Below, piece by piece: positions 47,334-57,330 of a stretch of DNA of 64,000 nucleotides. The stretch is from an uncultured Craurococcus sp. (lineage in GTDB: Bacteria; Pseudomonadota; Alphaproteobacteria; Acetobacterales; Acetobacteraceae). The notes below the pieces were generated by a model. It did no database searches. It was not told the DNA's origin and saw only the letters and a list, made by a program, of their open reading frames with translations. Location of the stretch: the NCBI GenBank assembly GCA_902805545.1, contig CADCTD010000025.1:1-64000 (forward strand), in the 5' to 3' direction. Numbering within the stretch: the stretch's first letter is position 1; each line of letters opens with the position of its first letter. Position numbers and translations under genes: made by a program.

Positions 47334-48095
47334 CTACAACGCCCGGCCCAGCGCCGCGACATAGCCGCGGTTGTGGGTCGGGGTGAGCCAGACCTCGTTC
47401 ATCGTCACATGCGGCGGCAGCGTCGCCACGTACAGCAGCAGCTCGGCGCAATCCGCGGGCTGCAGCATCTGGTCGAGCTGCTCCTGGCTCAGCGGGTTCG
47501 GCCGTTTCTTCAGGATTTCCGTGTTCACCTCGCCCGGGCAGAAGGCGGTAGAGCGGATGCCGTTGACGCATTCCTCCATGTTGATGCTGTGGCTCATGGC
47601 GACGACGCCATGCTTCGCGGCCGAGTAGCCGCCACCGCTCATCACCCCCACATGCCGCCCGGCCATGGAGGCGGTGTGGATCATCACCCCGCCCCCTTGC
47701 CCCCGCATGATCGGCAGCACCGCCCGCGCGACATAGAAGGCGGAGCTGAGATTGCCCTGGATCAGCTGGTCGATCCCCTCCGGGCTCAGCTTGCTCCAGC
47801 CGCGCTCCACCACGTTGAGCCCCGCATTGCTGACCAGCAGGTCGAGCCGCCCGAGCTCGGCGCCGATCCAGTCCGCCACGCGCTGGACCTCGGCCGCCCG
47901 CATGAGGTCGGCCGGCTGCACATGCGCCGTGCCGCCCACGGCGCGGATGCGCTCCGCCACCTGCTCCAGCCTGTCGCGCCGCCGCCCGGTGATCACCGTC
48001 GCCGCGCCCTCGGCCGCGAAGCGCTCCGCCACCGCCTCGCCGATGCCGCTGCCCGCCCCGGTCACCCAGGCGATCTTTCCTGCCAGCTTGCCCAT
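47334..48095 (-). CDS. SDR-family oxidoreductase
   Basis: A 253-residue classical SDR. It has TGAGSGIGEA for cofactor binding, SNAG in place of NNAG, and the catalytic Ser/Tyr/Lys in TASMAGRHVGVMSGGGYSAAKHG. Arg residues after beta-2 (TGRRRDRLE) suggest NADP(H). GGGAGGA precedes ATG 48095, and a CTAGCC -10-like box lies about 30 bp upstream. Substrate unknown; the neighbouring enzymes suggest a sugar-acid or polyol intermediate. Confidence 0.88.
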   Translation of the reverse strand: MGKLAGKIAWVTGAGSGIGEAVAERFAAEGAATVITGRRRDRLEQVAERIRAVGGTAHVQPADLMRAAEVQRVADWIGAELGRLDLLVSNAGLNVVERGWSKLSPEGIDQLIQGNLSSAFYVARAVLPIMRGQGGGVMIHTASMAGRHVGVMSGGGYSAAKHGVVAMSHSINMEECVNGIRSTAFCPGEVNTEILKKRPNPLSQEQLDQMLQPADCAELLLYVATLPPHVTMNEVWLTPTHNRGYVAALGRAL

Positions 48096-48199
48096 CGCAT
48101 CCTCCCTCGATGCCCGAAGGCTAGACCCGCCCCGCCGTCTTGTGGAGCCGCCCTCGCCATGCTTCGCTTGCCGGCAAGGGTGAGGGAACGGAGGACGCG

Positions 48200-49372
48200 A
48201 TGAGGATCGCCCGGGTCGAGACGCTGCGCGCGGATGCGGGCTGGCGCCTGTTCTCCTTCCTCAAGGTGACGACCGATGACGGGCTCATCGGCTGGTCGGA
48301 GTACAACGAGAGCTTCGGCAGCACCGGCCTCTCCGCCGTCATCGAGGGCCTCTCGCCGCTCATCATCGGCCGCGACCCGACCCGCTGGGAGGAGGTGACG
48401 GCCTGGCTGCACGTCATGACCCGCCAGTCCCGCGGCGGGCTGAACCAGCAGGCGATCGCGGCCATCGAGAATGCCCTGCTCGACATCGCCGCCCGTGCCC
48501 GAGGCATCTCCGTCGCCGCCCTGTTCGGCGGGCCGATCCGCGAGCGCATCCCTGTCTACTGGTCGCATTTCGGCAGCTACCGCGTCCGCAACGCCCAGCA
48601 TATGGGCGTGCCGCCGCTGACCGACTACGACGAGGTCGCCCGCCATGCCGCCGAGGTGAAGGCGATGGGCTTCCGGGGCCTCAAGACCAACATCCTGATC
48701 CCCGGCGCCGACGGGCTGCTCTACCAGTATTCGCCCGGCTTTGGCCGCCATGCGGGCTGGCCGGAACTGAACTGGGACAACCGCATGCTGGCCCAGCTCC
48801 GGCACCACCTGCGGACCATCCGCGAGGCCGTGGGCCCGGAGATGGGCATCCATCTCGACACCAATTTCCATTTCCGTACCGAGGGTTTCCAGCGCGTGGC
48901 CGAGGCCGTCGCCGAATTCGACCTCACCTGGCTCGAGATCGACCAGCACGATGCGGCGGCGCTGGCGACGATCAAGCGCATGGCCCCCTGCCCCATCGCC
49001 TCCTGCGAGACGCTGCATGGCCGCCGCGAATTCCGTCCCTTCCTCGAGCACTACGCCATGGATGTCGGCATCGTCGATGTCATCTGGAACGGGCTTGGCG
49101 AGTCGATGAAGATTGCCTCGCTCTGCGACGTCTACGAGGTCAATTGCGCGCCGCATAACTTCTACGGCAACCTGTGCAGCATGATCAGCGCCGCCTTCAG
49201 CGCCTGCATCCCGAATTTCCGTATCATGGAAATTGACATCGACAGCGTCTCCTGGCGTGACGAGTTCACGCCGCCGCCGGTGATCGAGAATGGCGAGCTG
49301 GTGCTGCCGACGGGCCCCGGCTGGGGCGTCGAGGTGAACGAGGCCGCGATCCGCGCGCGGCCGCCGAAGTAA
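48200..49372 (+). CDS. Enolase-superfamily protein (mandelate racemase/muconate lactonizing type), probable acid-sugar dehydratase
   Basis: A 390-residue protein with the two enolase-superfamily domains. Metal ligands are Asp220 (HLDTN), Glu246 (WLEID) and Glu270 (SCETLHG). His319 in CAPHNFYGNL is the likely general acid, and Lys162 (GLKTN) stands where the usual KxK base is. The CAPHN and SCETL segments recall D-galactonate/gluconate-type dehydratases, which yield 2-keto-3-deoxy acids; the substrate is unproven. GAGG precedes ATG 48200. It is followed closely by the dehydrogenase and SDR genes (gaps of 11 and 12 bp), forming an operon. Confidence 0.85.
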   Translation: MRIARVETLRADAGWRLFSFLKVTTDDGLIGWSEYNESFGSTGLSAVIEGLSPLIIGRDPTRWEEVTAWLHVMTRQSRGGLNQQAIAAIENALLDIAARARGISVAALFGGPIRERIPVYWSHFGSYRVRNAQHMGVPPLTDYDEVARHAAEVKAMGFRGLKTNILIPGADGLLYQYSPGFGRHAGWPELNWDNRMLAQLRHHLRTIREAVGPEMGIHLDTNFHFRTEGFQRVAEAVAEFDLTWLEIDQHDAAALATIKRMAPCPIASCETLHGRREFRPFLEHYAMDVGIVDVIWNGLGESMKIASLCDVYEVNCAPHNFYGNLCSMISAAFSACIPNFRIMEIDIDSVSWRDEFTPPPVIENGELVLPTGPGWGVEVNEAAIRARPPK

Positions 49373-49383
49373 GAGAGGTCGTC

Positions 49384-50427
49384 ATGGCAAAACATCGAAT
49401 CGTCACCCCCGCCGGCGCCAGCTTCACCGTCGCCGGCGGCGGCTATGCGCTGGAGAGCGAGGCGCTGGAGGGGCTCGACGCCGAGATCGTCGAGGCGCCG
49501 ACCGACATCGCCGGCTTCATCGCCGCCGCCAAGGATGCTGATGCCGTCTACGCCAAGGGCATCCCCATCACCCGCGAGATCATCGACGGCCTGGAGCGGT
49601 GCAAGGTCATCGCCCTCGGCAGCGTTGGCGTCGACAGCGTCGATGTGAAGGCGGCGACGGAGCGCGGCATCCCCGTCACCAACATCCCCGACACCTTCAT
49701 CGAGGAGGTCGCGGACCACGCGATGACGCTGCTGCTCGGCGGCTTCCGCCGCCTGGTCGAGCAGGACAGGATGGCGCGCGACGGCCGCTGGCGGGAGGGC
49801 CGCCCGGCGCTGCTGAAGATCCCGCGCCTGATGGGCCAGACCCTCGGCTTCATCTCCTTCGGCCGCGTCGCCCGCGCCGTCGCCCGCCGCGCCGCGCCCT
49901 TCGGCCTCAGGATGATGGCCTACGATCCCTTCGTCGAGGAGATGCAGATCTCCGAATACGGCGTGCAGCCTGCGACGCTCACGGAGGTGCTCACCCAATC
50001 CGACTTCGTCAGCATGCACGCCCCCGCCCGGCCGGAGGTGCACCACATGCTGAAGGAGCAGCATTTCCGGCAGATGAAGCCCTCGGCGATCTTCATCAAC
50101 ACCGGCCGCGGCCCGACCGTGCAGGAGGAGGCGCTGATCAAGGCGCTGCAGGAGGGCTGGATCGCCCATGCCGCCCTCGACGTGCTGGAGGTCGAGCCGC
50201 CCTCCCACAACAACCCGTTGCTGCGCATGGAGAACGTGACGCTCACCGCCCATGTCGCCTCCGCCTCGGCGCGCTTCGACGAGGCCCGCAAGCGCCGGGT
50301 CGGGCATGAGCTGGCGCTCGTCCTGCAGGGCAAGTGGCCGATGAGTTGCGTCAACCCCGCCGTGCTGCAGAATACCGCGCTCCGCCGCTGGCAGCCGATC
50401 GGCATGGGCCGCGGCCCGAACAGCTAG
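49384..50427 (+). CDS. D-2-hydroxyacid dehydrogenase, CtBP/phosphoglycerate-dehydrogenase-like
   Basis: A 347-residue NAD-dependent dehydrogenase of the D-isomer-specific family. The catalytic trio Arg242 (NTGRG), Glu271 (EVEPP) and His290 (TAHVAS) is intact. The nucleotide-binding turn is unusual: LGFISFGRVAR places Ser158 and Ala163 where the GxGxxG consensus has its first and last glycine. Asp181 after beta-2 favours NAD over NADP. It probably reduces or oxidises a 2-keto acid formed after the dehydratase step. Confidence 0.86.
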   Translation: MAKHRIVTPAGASFTVAGGGYALESEALEGLDAEIVEAPTDIAGFIAAAKDADAVYAKGIPITREIIDGLERCKVIALGSVGVDSVDVKAATERGIPVTNIPDTFIEEVADHAMTLLLGGFRRLVEQDRMARDGRWREGRPALLKIPRLMGQTLGFISFGRVARAVARRAAPFGLRMMAYDPFVEEMQISEYGVQPATLTEVLTQSDFVSMHAPARPEVHHMLKEQHFRQMKPSAIFINTGRGPTVQEEALIKALQEGWIAHAALDVLEVEPPSHNNPLLRMENVTLTAHVASASARFDEARKRRVGHELALVLQGKWPMSCVNPAVLQNTALRRWQPIGMGRGPNS

Positions 50428-50439
50428 GAGACAGCCCAG

Positions 50440-51192
50440 ATGCCCACGCAATATGCCGTCGTCACCGGCGCCGGCTCCGGCGTCGGCCGGGCCGCGGCCC
50501 TGGCGCTGCTCGGCGGCGGCTGGACCGTCGCCCTCGCCGGCCGTCGCCGCGACGCGCTGGAGGAGACCGCCGGCCTCGCCGGCGAGGCTGGCCCGCGCGC
50601 CATCCCCGTCCCGACCGATGTCGGCGACCCGGCCTCGGTCAATGCGCTCTTCGGCAAGCTCGAGGCGGATTGGGGCCGGCTCGACTTCCTCTTCAACAAT
50701 GCCGGCGGCAATGTGCCTGCCGGGCCGATCGAGGACCTCGCCTATGAGGATTGGGCCCGCGTCGTCCAGGTGAACCTCACGGGCAGCTTCCTTTGCGCCC
50801 AGGCCGCCTTCCGCATCATGAAGAACCAGTCCCCGCAGGGCGGCCGCATCGTCAACAACGGCAGCATCAGCGCCCATGTGCCGCGGCCGGACAGCGTCGC
50901 CTATACCTCGACCAAGCACGCCATCACCGGCCTGACCAAGACGCTGGCGCTGGACGGCCGCGCCTTCGACATCGTCAGCGGCCAGGTCGATATCGGCAAT
51001 GCGGCAACCCCGATGACGGCGCGCATGGCGAAGGGGGTGAAGCAGCCCAACGGCGAGATGAAGGTGGAGCCGACCTTCGACGTCGCCCATGTCGGCAGCA
51101 CGATCCTGATGATGGCGAACCTGCCGCTGGATGCGAACATCCAGTTCGTCACCATCGCCGCCTCGAAGATGCCCTGGATCGCCCGGGGCTGA
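50440..51192 (+). CDS. SDR-family oxidoreductase
   Basis: A 250-residue classical SDR with [14 protein letters not shown] and the catalytic Ser/Tyr/Lys in [22 protein letters not shown]. An Arg-rich stretch after beta-2 ([10 protein letters not shown]) suggests NADP(H). The C-terminal substrate region ([20 protein letters not shown]) is typical of an uncharacterised alphaproteobacterial subgroup. Third gene of the enolase-type dehydratase operon. It converges with the kinase gene after 4 bp. Confidence 0.88.
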   Translation: MPTQYAVVTGAGSGVGRAAALALLGGGWTVALAGRRRDALEETAGLAGEAGPRAIPVPTDVGDPASVNALFGKLEADWGRLDFLFNNAGGNVPAGPIEDLAYEDWARVVQVNLTGSFLCAQAAFRIMKNQSPQGGRIVNNGSISAHVPRPDSVAYTSTKHAITGLTKTLALDGRAFDIVSGQVDIGNAATPMTARMAKGVKQPNGEMKVEPTFDVAHVGSTILMMANLPLDANIQFVTIAASKMPWIARG

Positions 51193-51196
51193 CCCG

Positions 51197-53788
51197 TTAG
51201 GAGGCCTGCCTGGCCGGCTCGATCATCCCGAGCATGGCCAGCAGCGCCGCACGCTTCACCGGCTTGCCGAGATACTCGTCCATCCCGGCATCGCGGCATT
51301 GCTGCTCGAAGATGGGGCCGACGGCGGCGGTCAGCCCGATGATCTTGGTCCGCCGGTTCGGCCCGGTGCTGCGGCGGATCTGCCGCGTCGCCTCCAGCCC
51401 ATCCATCACCGGCATCTGCAGATCCATCAGAATCACGTCGAACAGCTCGCGCCGCGCTGCCGCCACCGCCTCGGCCCCGTCCGGCGCCAACTCCACCTCG
51501 CAGCCGGCGCGCTGCAGGATGGTCCGCATGACGAGCTGGTTGGTCGCATTGTCCTCCACCAGCAGCACCCTGAGGCCGAGCGCCTCCGCCCTGGGCGCCG
51601 CCACCGGCGCCGGCTTCGCCTCCGCCCCGCCGAGCGCCTGGGCCAGCGCCTCGCGGAAGCGCGTCGGCAGGGCCGGCTTCAGCAGCACCGCATCGACCAG
51701 CCCCGGCGGCGGCGGGTCGCGCAGCGCCTCGCCCGCGCTGGCGCAGAGGATGATCGCCACCCACGCCTCCCCCGTCGCGGCCCGGATGCGCCGCGCCACC
51801 TCCTGCCCCTCCTCGCCCGGCAGGTCCGCATCCACCACCACCGCGGCGAAGGGCCGCCCGGCCGCCCTCCCGTCCTCGAGCGCGGCGAGTGCCGCCGCCC
51901 CGTCCTCCACCGCCGCGGATTCCGCCCCGAGCACCATCAGCTGCCGCGTCAGGATCTCCCGGTTGAGGGCCAGGTCATCCACCACCAGCACCCGCTTGCC
52001 GGCGAGCGGCCGCGACTCCCGCGCCTCGCCCGCCTCCGGCGCCATCCCTACCAGCAGGTCGAAGCGGAAGACGCTGCCGCCGCCCGGCCGCTGCGCCGCG
52101 CCGATGCTGCCGCCCATTCCCTCCACCAGCTTCCGGCAGATGGCGAGGCCGAGCCCCGTCCCGCCGTATTTCCGGCTGATCGAGGCGTCCGCCTGGGTGA
52201 AGCGCTCGAAGAGCAGCGGCACCTTCGCCGGATCGAGCCCGATCCCGGTATCGCTGACCCGGCAGGATAGCCGCCACCCCTCGCCCTCCCGCTCGGCCGA
52301 GAGCCCCAGCTCGATCCAGCCGGATTCGGTGAATTTCACCGCATTGCCGACGAGGTTGAACAGCAGCTGCCGGAACCGCCCTGGGTCCCCCACCACCCGC
52401 GCCGGCATGCTCGGCGGGAGGGAGCAGACCAGCTCCACCCCGTTCGCCGCCGCCTTGGGAGCGAAGAGCTCAACGATGGTGGAGAGCTCCGCCTCGATGC
52501 CGAAGGGCACCTCCTCGCGCTCCATCATCCCCGCCTCGAGCTTCGAGAAGTCGAGGATGTCGTTCAGCACCATCAGCAGGTGTTCGGCCGAGCCCTGGAT
52601 GGTCTGCGCATAGCGCCGCTGCACCGGGTCCATGTCGGTATCCAGCAGCAGGCCGGACATGCCGATGACGCCGTTCATCGGCGTGCGGATCTCGTGGCTC
52701 ATGGCGGCGAGGAAGTCCTCCTTCGCCCTGCTCGCGGCGACGGCCTCCTGCTCGCTGCGGGCGAGGCGGCTGCCCTGGCGCTGCAGCTTCTCGGCCAGCC
52801 GCACCATCATCCAGAGCGCCGCGAGCGTGGCGATCGCCGCCGCCCCGACGCCGCCGCCGAGCACCAGCCCGAGCTGCCGCAGCGCCGCGAAGGCATCCGC
52901 CCGCCCCCGCGCCACCTCCACGACGAAGCTGCCCTGCCGCGTCACCGCGAAGCTGGCGATCACCGGCCTGCCGTCCTGGTCGAGCCCCTGGAAGGTGCCG
53001 AGCTCCCGCCGCGGCAGGAAGTCGCGGAACAGCCAGGCGCTGGAATGCAGCTGCCCGACGCCCTGCGAGCTGCCATCCGACCGGGTGAGCAGCTGCCCGT
53101 TGGTGGAGTGCAGCCGCACCGTGACGCCGAAGGCCTCCGCGTAGCGCCGTGAGACGCCGTTGAAGTAGTCCGGGTTCAGCAACGCGACGGCCGCCCCCTC
53201 GAACTCGCCGCGCGGCGAGCGCAGCGCCCGGGCCAGCGGGATGGTCCAAAGCCGGCTTTCCAGGATCGCCGCACCGCCGGTGCCGAGATACCGGCCCGCC
53301 TCCGGCGCACCGAGCCGGATCGGCTGGCCGCCGAAGCGCAGCACGCGGAACCACTCGCGCTCCCCGACCGTCAGCTCGCGCAGCTGGTCGACGGTCGCAT
53401 GGGTCACCCGCCCCGCGGCATCCGTGACGACCAGGGCGCGGATCTGCGCGAGGTCCCGCAGCCGGTTCGACATGATCTCGGCGAAGGCCGCCGGGCTCGG
53501 CTCCCGCGGGTTCTCGGCCAGGTCGTTGAGGATCAACTCCACCGTCTGCGTCGCCCGGGTGAGCTGGTCGGCGAGCGCCGAGGCGACGCTCTGCGTCAGC
53601 TTCTCCGCCTCGGCCAGCGCATCTCGCTGGCCGCGCTGGAGGACGATGCCGTAAATGACCACGAGGCAGGCGGCGACCAGGGCAACCGCCGCGCCGAACA
53701 GCAACCAGGGCCGCGGCTCCGTCGGCTTGGGGGCGCCAAGGCGAAGGGACCGGCGGATGAAGGCATCCAATTTCACGAAAGGGTGCAT
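51197..53788 (-). CDS. Membrane hybrid sensor histidine kinase with two receiver domains
   Basis: An 863-residue kinase. The first membrane segment lies at about residues 28-50, a periplasmic sensor (dCache/PDC-like) at 55-300 and the second membrane segment at 305-330. The HisKA domain has His365 in [11 protein letters not shown]. The HATPase domain has the N-box near 470-485, then DTGIGL and GGTGLGL. Receiver 1 has Asp653 (VVDADLPG), and receiver 2 has [12 protein letters not shown]. The canonical acceptor is better preserved in receiver 2. No HPt domain is fused, but a free HPt gene lies 0.9 kb away. The ATG at 53788 lies inside the 5' end of the divergent receptor gene. No response regulator with an output domain is adjacent. 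Confidence 0.92.
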   Translation of the reverse strand: MHPFVKLDAFIRRSLRLGAPKPTEPRPWLLFGAAVALVAACLVVIYGIVLQRGQRDALAEAEKLTQSVASALADQLTRATQTVELILNDLAENPREPSPAAFAEIMSNRLRDLAQIRALVVTDAAGRVTHATVDQLRELTVGEREWFRVLRFGGQPIRLGAPEAGRYLGTGGAAILESRLWTIPLARALRSPRGEFEGAAVALLNPDYFNGVSRRYAEAFGVTVRLHSTNGQLLTRSDGSSQGVGQLHSSAWLFRDFLPRRELGTFQGLDQDGRPVIASFAVTRQGSFVVEVARGRADAFAALRQLGLVLGGGVGAAAIATLAALWMMVRLAEKLQRQGSRLARSEQEAVAASRAKEDFLAAMSHEIRTPMNGVIGMSGLLLDTDMDPVQRRYAQTIQGSAEHLLMVLNDILDFSKLEAGMMEREEVPFGIEAELSTIVELFAPKAAANGVELVCSLPPSMPARVVGDPGRFRQLLFNLVGNAVKFTESGWIELGLSAEREGEGWRLSCRVSDTGIGLDPAKVPLLFERFTQADASISRKYGGTGLGLAICRKLVEGMGGSIGAAQRPGGGSVFRFDLLVGMAPEAGEARESRPLAGKRVLVVDDLALNREILTRQLMVLGAESAAVEDGAAALAALEDGRAAGRPFAAVVVDADLPGEEGQEVARRIRAATGEAWVAIILCASAGEALRDPPPPGLVDAVLLKPALPTRFREALAQALGGAEAKPAPVAAPRAEALGLRVLLVEDNATNQLVMRTILQRAGCEVELAPDGAEAVAAARRELFDVILMDLQMPVMDGLEATRQIRRSTGPNRRTKIIGLTAAVGPIFEQQCRDAGMDEYLGKPVKRAALLAMLGMIEPARQAS

Positions 53789-54665
53789 TGCTGCATCCCT
53801 TATTACATCAATGGTTTTATTTTTCGAGATGAATGGTGCCTGGGGACAGGCGCAGCCCCCGGCCTCGAACCGGCCCGCTGCGCCTGCCAAGCCGACCGCC
53901 GCAGCCCCGGCCCGCCCTCCGGCCGTCGAGCCGCCCGCGCCGCCGGAGCGCCTTGCCCTCATCCGCAGCCGGGGCGAGCTCGCCATCTGCATCTGGCCGG
54001 ACTACTTCGCCGTCAGCTACCGCAACCCGCGCAACAGCGAGCTCGAGGGCATCGACATCGACATGGCCCGCGCCCTGGCCAATCGCCTGTTGGTCCAGCC
54101 GCGCTTCGTCGACACCAACTTCGCCGAGTTCATGGACCGGCTCGAGGCCGGCAGCTGCGACATCGCCATGACGGGCGTCGGCATCTCCGCCGCGCGGCAG
54201 CAGCGCGTCGCCTTCTCCAAGCCGTACATGACGAGCGCCGTCTATGCGGTGACAACACGGGAGAGCAACCGCATCACCCGCTGGGACGACATCGACACGG
54301 TCGGCACCGTCGTTGCCGTCGCGGTCGGGACGCTGATGGAGCCGCTGATGCGCCGCAGCCTGAAGGCAGCCGAGTTGCTCGTCGTCCGCCCACCCCGTAC
54401 CCTCGAGTCGGAGATCCAGGCCGGCCGCGCCGACGCCTTCATGAGCGACTTCGCCTATACCCGCCGCATGCTCTCCGTCCATGACTGGGCCCGCGTGATC
54501 GAGCCGCCGGACCGCTTCGGCGAGGCGCTCTATGCCTATGCGCTGCCGCGGGGGGACGCGTCGTGGCTGGCCGAGGTGAATAACTTCCTCACCGTCGCCA
54601 AGGTCGATGGCACGCTGGCCCGCGCCGGCGCACGCCACGGGCTGAGCGCCGCGCTGGTCTACTGA
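53757..54665 (+). CDS. Periplasmic amino-acid-type binding protein, family 3
   Basis: A 302-residue family-3 solute-binding protein (from ATG 53757). The signal peptide runs [20 protein letters not shown] and on to a cleavage site near AWG-QAQ, followed by a Pro/Ala linker. The binding domain starts at [20 protein letters not shown], with [42 protein letters not shown] and a second-lobe [12 protein letters not shown]. The ATG at 53757 (AAGGGA ahead) gives a proper signal peptide but overlaps the divergent kinase gene by 32 bp; ATG 53811 avoids overlap but shortens the signal. No ABC genes are nearby, so a sensory co-receptor role is plausible. Confidence 0.85.
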   Translation: MKASNFTKGCIAASLITSMVLFFEMNGAWGQAQPPASNRPAAPAKPTAAAPARPPAVEPPAPPERLALIRSRGELAICIWPDYFAVSYRNPRNSELEGIDIDMARALANRLLVQPRFVDTNFAEFMDRLEAGSCDIAMTGVGISAARQQRVAFSKPYMTSAVYAVTTRESNRITRWDDIDTVGTVVAVAVGTLMEPLMRRSLKAAELLVVRPPRTLESEIQAGRADAFMSDFAYTRRMLSVHDWARVIEPPDRFGEALYAYALPRGDASWLAEVNNFLTVAKVDGTLARAGARHGLSAALVY

Positions 54666-54670
54666 TCAGG

Positions 54671-54985
54671 TTAGCCCTTGCCCTGACCGAGCGCCGCCAG
54701 CGCCTTCGCCACCTCGGCCGGCAGGCGGTTCAGCACGCCGTGCAACCCGCTCGCATCCTGCCGCCGCGCCGCCGTCTCCACCGCCAGCAGATCCTCCGCC
54801 AGCGCGCCAAGGCCGAAATTGGCGGCGACGCCGCGCAGCGCATGGGCCTCGGCCTGCAGCGCGCCGAAATCCCCCGCGGCCGCCGCGGCCTGGATGCGTG
54901 GATGGCGCTCCCGCAACTCATCGGCGCAAAGCGCCGCGAGCACGGGTCCGTGGCGAGCGGCGAGGAAGGCTTGGTCATTTGGCAT
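54671..54985 (-). CDS. Free HPt phosphotransfer protein
   Basis: A 104-residue single-domain histidine phosphotransfer protein. The phosphoacceptor His48 is in AEAHALRGVAANFGLGAL; the usual HxLKG lysine is Arg51 here. Helices continue through LAEDLLAVETAARR. ATG 54985 gives a normal-length domain; the frame is open upstream but Arg-rich and not domain-like. It converges with the receptor gene (5 bp apart). It most likely relays phosphate from the hybrid kinase at 51197-53788 to a response regulator encoded elsewhere. Confidence 0.82.
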   Translation of the reverse strand: MPNDQAFLAARHGPVLAALCADELRERHPRIQAAAAAGDFGALQAEAHALRGVAANFGLGALAEDLLAVETAARRQDASGLHGVLNRLPAEVAKALAALGQGKG

Positions 54986-55356
54986 GGCAGCGGGCTCCCG
55001 GCCAGGCTGGAAGCCGGTTGGCGTACGATCCTGGCTTCGATCGAGCATGCAACGTACCTCCAGCCAGAGGGTCCGGCCGAGGCATCGGGGCAGGAACGCC
55101 CGATGCCGCTTCAGGTTTGCGCCGAAGCACAGAAAGCCGCGGGCTGGACGGTGCAGGGCGACGTCCCTGCGGCCCCTCGACGCGTTGGGCGCGACTAAAC
55201 ACGGAACGGCCACTGCCGGCAAGTATACCGTTTACGAAATGATCTCCCGGAGGCGGACGGGCTTGCCCGAGGCCGGGCCGGGTGCGATGTTCCGCCCGCC
55301 CCAACCCCCCGCGGCGCCCCCAGGGCACCCAATGCGGGAGACCATCGAGGACCGGC
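54986..55356. other. Intergenic region between HPt gene and icd
   Basis: 371 bp with no gene I can support. A less GC-rich stretch, AAGTATACCGTTTACGAAAT (55221-55240), stands out and may contain a promoter for icd or, on the other strand, for the HPt gene; no good -35 box is spaced from it. The part nearest icd is C-rich. Confidence 0.5.
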
Positions 55357-56568
55357 ATGGCAAAGATCCAGGTAAAGACCCCCGTCGTCGAGCTCGACGG
55401 GGACGAGATGACCCGCATCATCTGGGGGTTCATCAAGGAGAAGCTCATCCTCCCCTACCTGGATGTGGACCTCAAGTATTACGACCTCGGTATCGAATAC
55501 CGCGACCAGACCGACGACCAGGTGACGGTCGACGCCGCGAATGCCATCAGGCAGTACGGCGTCGGCGTGAAATGCGCGACCATCACCCCGGACGAGGCGC
55601 GCGTCGCCGAATTCGGTCTGAAGAAGATGTGGCGCAGCCCGAACGGCACCATCCGCAACATCCTCGACGGCACCATCTTCCGCGAGCCGATCATCTGCTC
55701 CAACGTGCCGCGCCTGGTGCCGCACTGGTCGAAGCCGATCGTCGTCGGCCGCCATGCCTATGGCGACATCTACCGCGCCGTCGAGATGAAGGTGCCCGGC
55801 CCGGGGACCGTGAAGATGGTCTACACCGGCGCCGACGGCCAGGCGCAGGAGGTCGGCGAGTTCGCCTTCAAGGCAGGCGGCGTCGCCATGATGCAGCACA
55901 ATCTGAACACGTCGATCGAGGGCTTCGCCCGCGCCAGTTTCAACTACGGCCTCGCGCGCAACTACTCGGTCTACTTCAGCCACAAGAACACGATCCTCAA
56001 GGCCTATGACGGCAACTTCAAGGACATTTTCCGCGCCATCTACGACGCCGAGTTCAAGGCGGAGTTCGAGAAGCGCGGCCTGACCTACGAGGACCGGCTG
56101 ATCGACGACATGGTTGCCTCCGCCCTCAAGTGGGAGGGCGGCTATATCTGGGCCTGCAAGAACTACGACGGCGACGTGCAGTCCGACATCGTGGCGCAGG
56201 GCTTCGGCTCGCTCGGCCTGATGACCTCCGTGCTGCTCTCCCCCGACGGCAACACCGTCGAGTCGGAGGCCGCGCACGGCACGGTGACGCGCCACTACCG
56301 CGAGCACCAGAAGGGCCGCGAGACCAGCACCAACCCGATCGCCTCGATCTTCGCCTGGACGCGGGGCCTCGCCTACCGTGGCAAGTTCGACAACACGCCG
56401 GACGTGACCGCCTTCGCCGAGACGCTCGAGAAGGTCTGCATCCAAACCGTCGAGAGCGGCGATATGACCAAGGACCTCGCCATCCTCATCGGCAAGGACC
56501 AGCCATGGCTGAACACCCAGGCCTTCCTCGCCAGGATCGACGAGAACCTGAAGAAGGCGATGGGCTGA
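55357..56568 (+). CDS. icd: NADP-dependent isocitrate dehydrogenase, eukaryotic-type
   Basis: TCA-cycle enzyme converting isocitrate to 2-oxoglutarate with NADPH formation, 403 residues. The start [22 protein letters not shown] and the length match the dimeric type II (eukaryote-like) NADP-IDH common in alphaproteobacteria rather than E. coli Icd. Substrate-binding residues lie in [19 protein letters not shown], and metal-binding aspartates around [24 protein letters not shown] lies 19 nt before the ATG. A strong terminator follows. Confidence 0.97.
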   Translation: MAKIQVKTPVVELDGDEMTRIIWGFIKEKLILPYLDVDLKYYDLGIEYRDQTDDQVTVDAANAIRQYGVGVKCATITPDEARVAEFGLKKMWRSPNGTIRNILDGTIFREPIICSNVPRLVPHWSKPIVVGRHAYGDIYRAVEMKVPGPGTVKMVYTGADGQAQEVGEFAFKAGGVAMMQHNLNTSIEGFARASFNYGLARNYSVYFSHKNTILKAYDGNFKDIFRAIYDAEFKAEFEKRGLTYEDRLIDDMVASALKWEGGYIWACKNYDGDVQSDIVAQGFGSLGLMTSVLLSPDGNTVESEAAHGTVTRHYREHQKGRETSTNPIASIFAWTRGLAYRGKFDNTPDVTAFAETLEKVCIQTVESGDMTKDLAILIGKDQPWLNTQAFLARIDENLKKAMG

Positions 56569-56592
56569 GCCCTGCCGCTTCCACCGACCGAG

Positions 56593-56619
56593 GGCGGGCC
56601 CGCAACGGCCCGCCTTTTT
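56593..56619 (+). terminator. Rho-independent terminator after icd
   Basis: A perfect 8-bp stem GGCGGGCC / GGCCCGCC with loop CGCAAC, followed by five T residues. The clearest intrinsic terminator in the window. Confidence 0.92.
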
Positions 56620-56637
56620 CGTGCGCTATAAGGCCGC

Positions 56638-57315
56638 ATGCACTCCCTGACCCCGCTCGACTGGCTGGCGCTGGCCGTCTTCCTCGCCTGCTGGGCCGTC
56701 TATTCCGGGCTGGTGGACCGCCACCCGGCGCTGCGCCGCCGCAGCGTGATCGCGGCCATGGACGAGCACCGCCGCCGCTGGATGCGCGTGATGGTGACGC
56801 GGGACAACCGCATCATGGACACGAACATCATCGGCAACCTGATGAACAGCACCAGCTTCCTCGCCAATACCGCCATCTTCATCCTGGGTGGGCTGGTGGC
56901 GATGCTGGGCAGCCCGGAGCTCGGCGCCCGGGTCTTCGGCGCGCTGCCCTTCGCCACGACGCCAGACCCGGCCGCCTGGGAGATGAAGATCGCGCTGCTG
57001 CTGCTGATCTTCGTGCGCGCCTTCTTCGAGCTGACCTGGGCGCTCCGGCAGTTCAACTACTGCTCGATCGTCATGGGCGGCATACCGCACGACCCGAAGG
57101 ACGAAACCGGCCTGCTACAGGCCGAAGTCGCGGCGAAGGTCGCCAATCGCGCCGCCGGCCACTTCAACAGCGGCCTCCGCGCCTATTACTTCGGCCTGGC
57201 GGCCCTTGCCTGGATCCTGCACCCCCTGGCGCTGGTCCTGGCGAGCCTGCTGGTCATGCGCGAGCTCTACCGCCGCGAATTCCGCTCCGTGGTCCGCGAG
57301 GCGCTGCAGAGCTGA
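56638..57315 (+). CDS. DUF599 membrane protein
   Basis: A 225-residue protein with about four membrane segments (residues 8-27, 75-98, 115-135, 180-205). NRIMDTNIIGNLMNSTSFLANTAIFILGG and WALRQFNYCSIVMGGIP are characteristic DUF599 segments. The family has no established function. It starts 19 bp after the icd terminator and converges with alaS. Confidence 0.85.
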   Translation: MHSLTPLDWLALAVFLACWAVYSGLVDRHPALRRRSVIAAMDEHRRRWMRVMVTRDNRIMDTNIIGNLMNSTSFLANTAIFILGGLVAMLGSPELGARVFGALPFATTPDPAAWEMKIALLLLIFVRAFFELTWALRQFNYCSIVMGGIPHDPKDETGLLQAEVAAKVANRAAGHFNSGLRAYYFGLAALAWILHPLALVLASLLVMRELYRREFRSVVREALQS

Positions 57316-57330
57316 GGCGCCGAACGCCTC
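57314..57330. terminator. Hairpin between convergent DUF599 and alaS genes
   Basis: GAGGCG, loop CCGAA, CGCCTC, spanning the stop codons of both genes. Could serve both directions, but neither side has a T-run. Confidence 0.3.
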
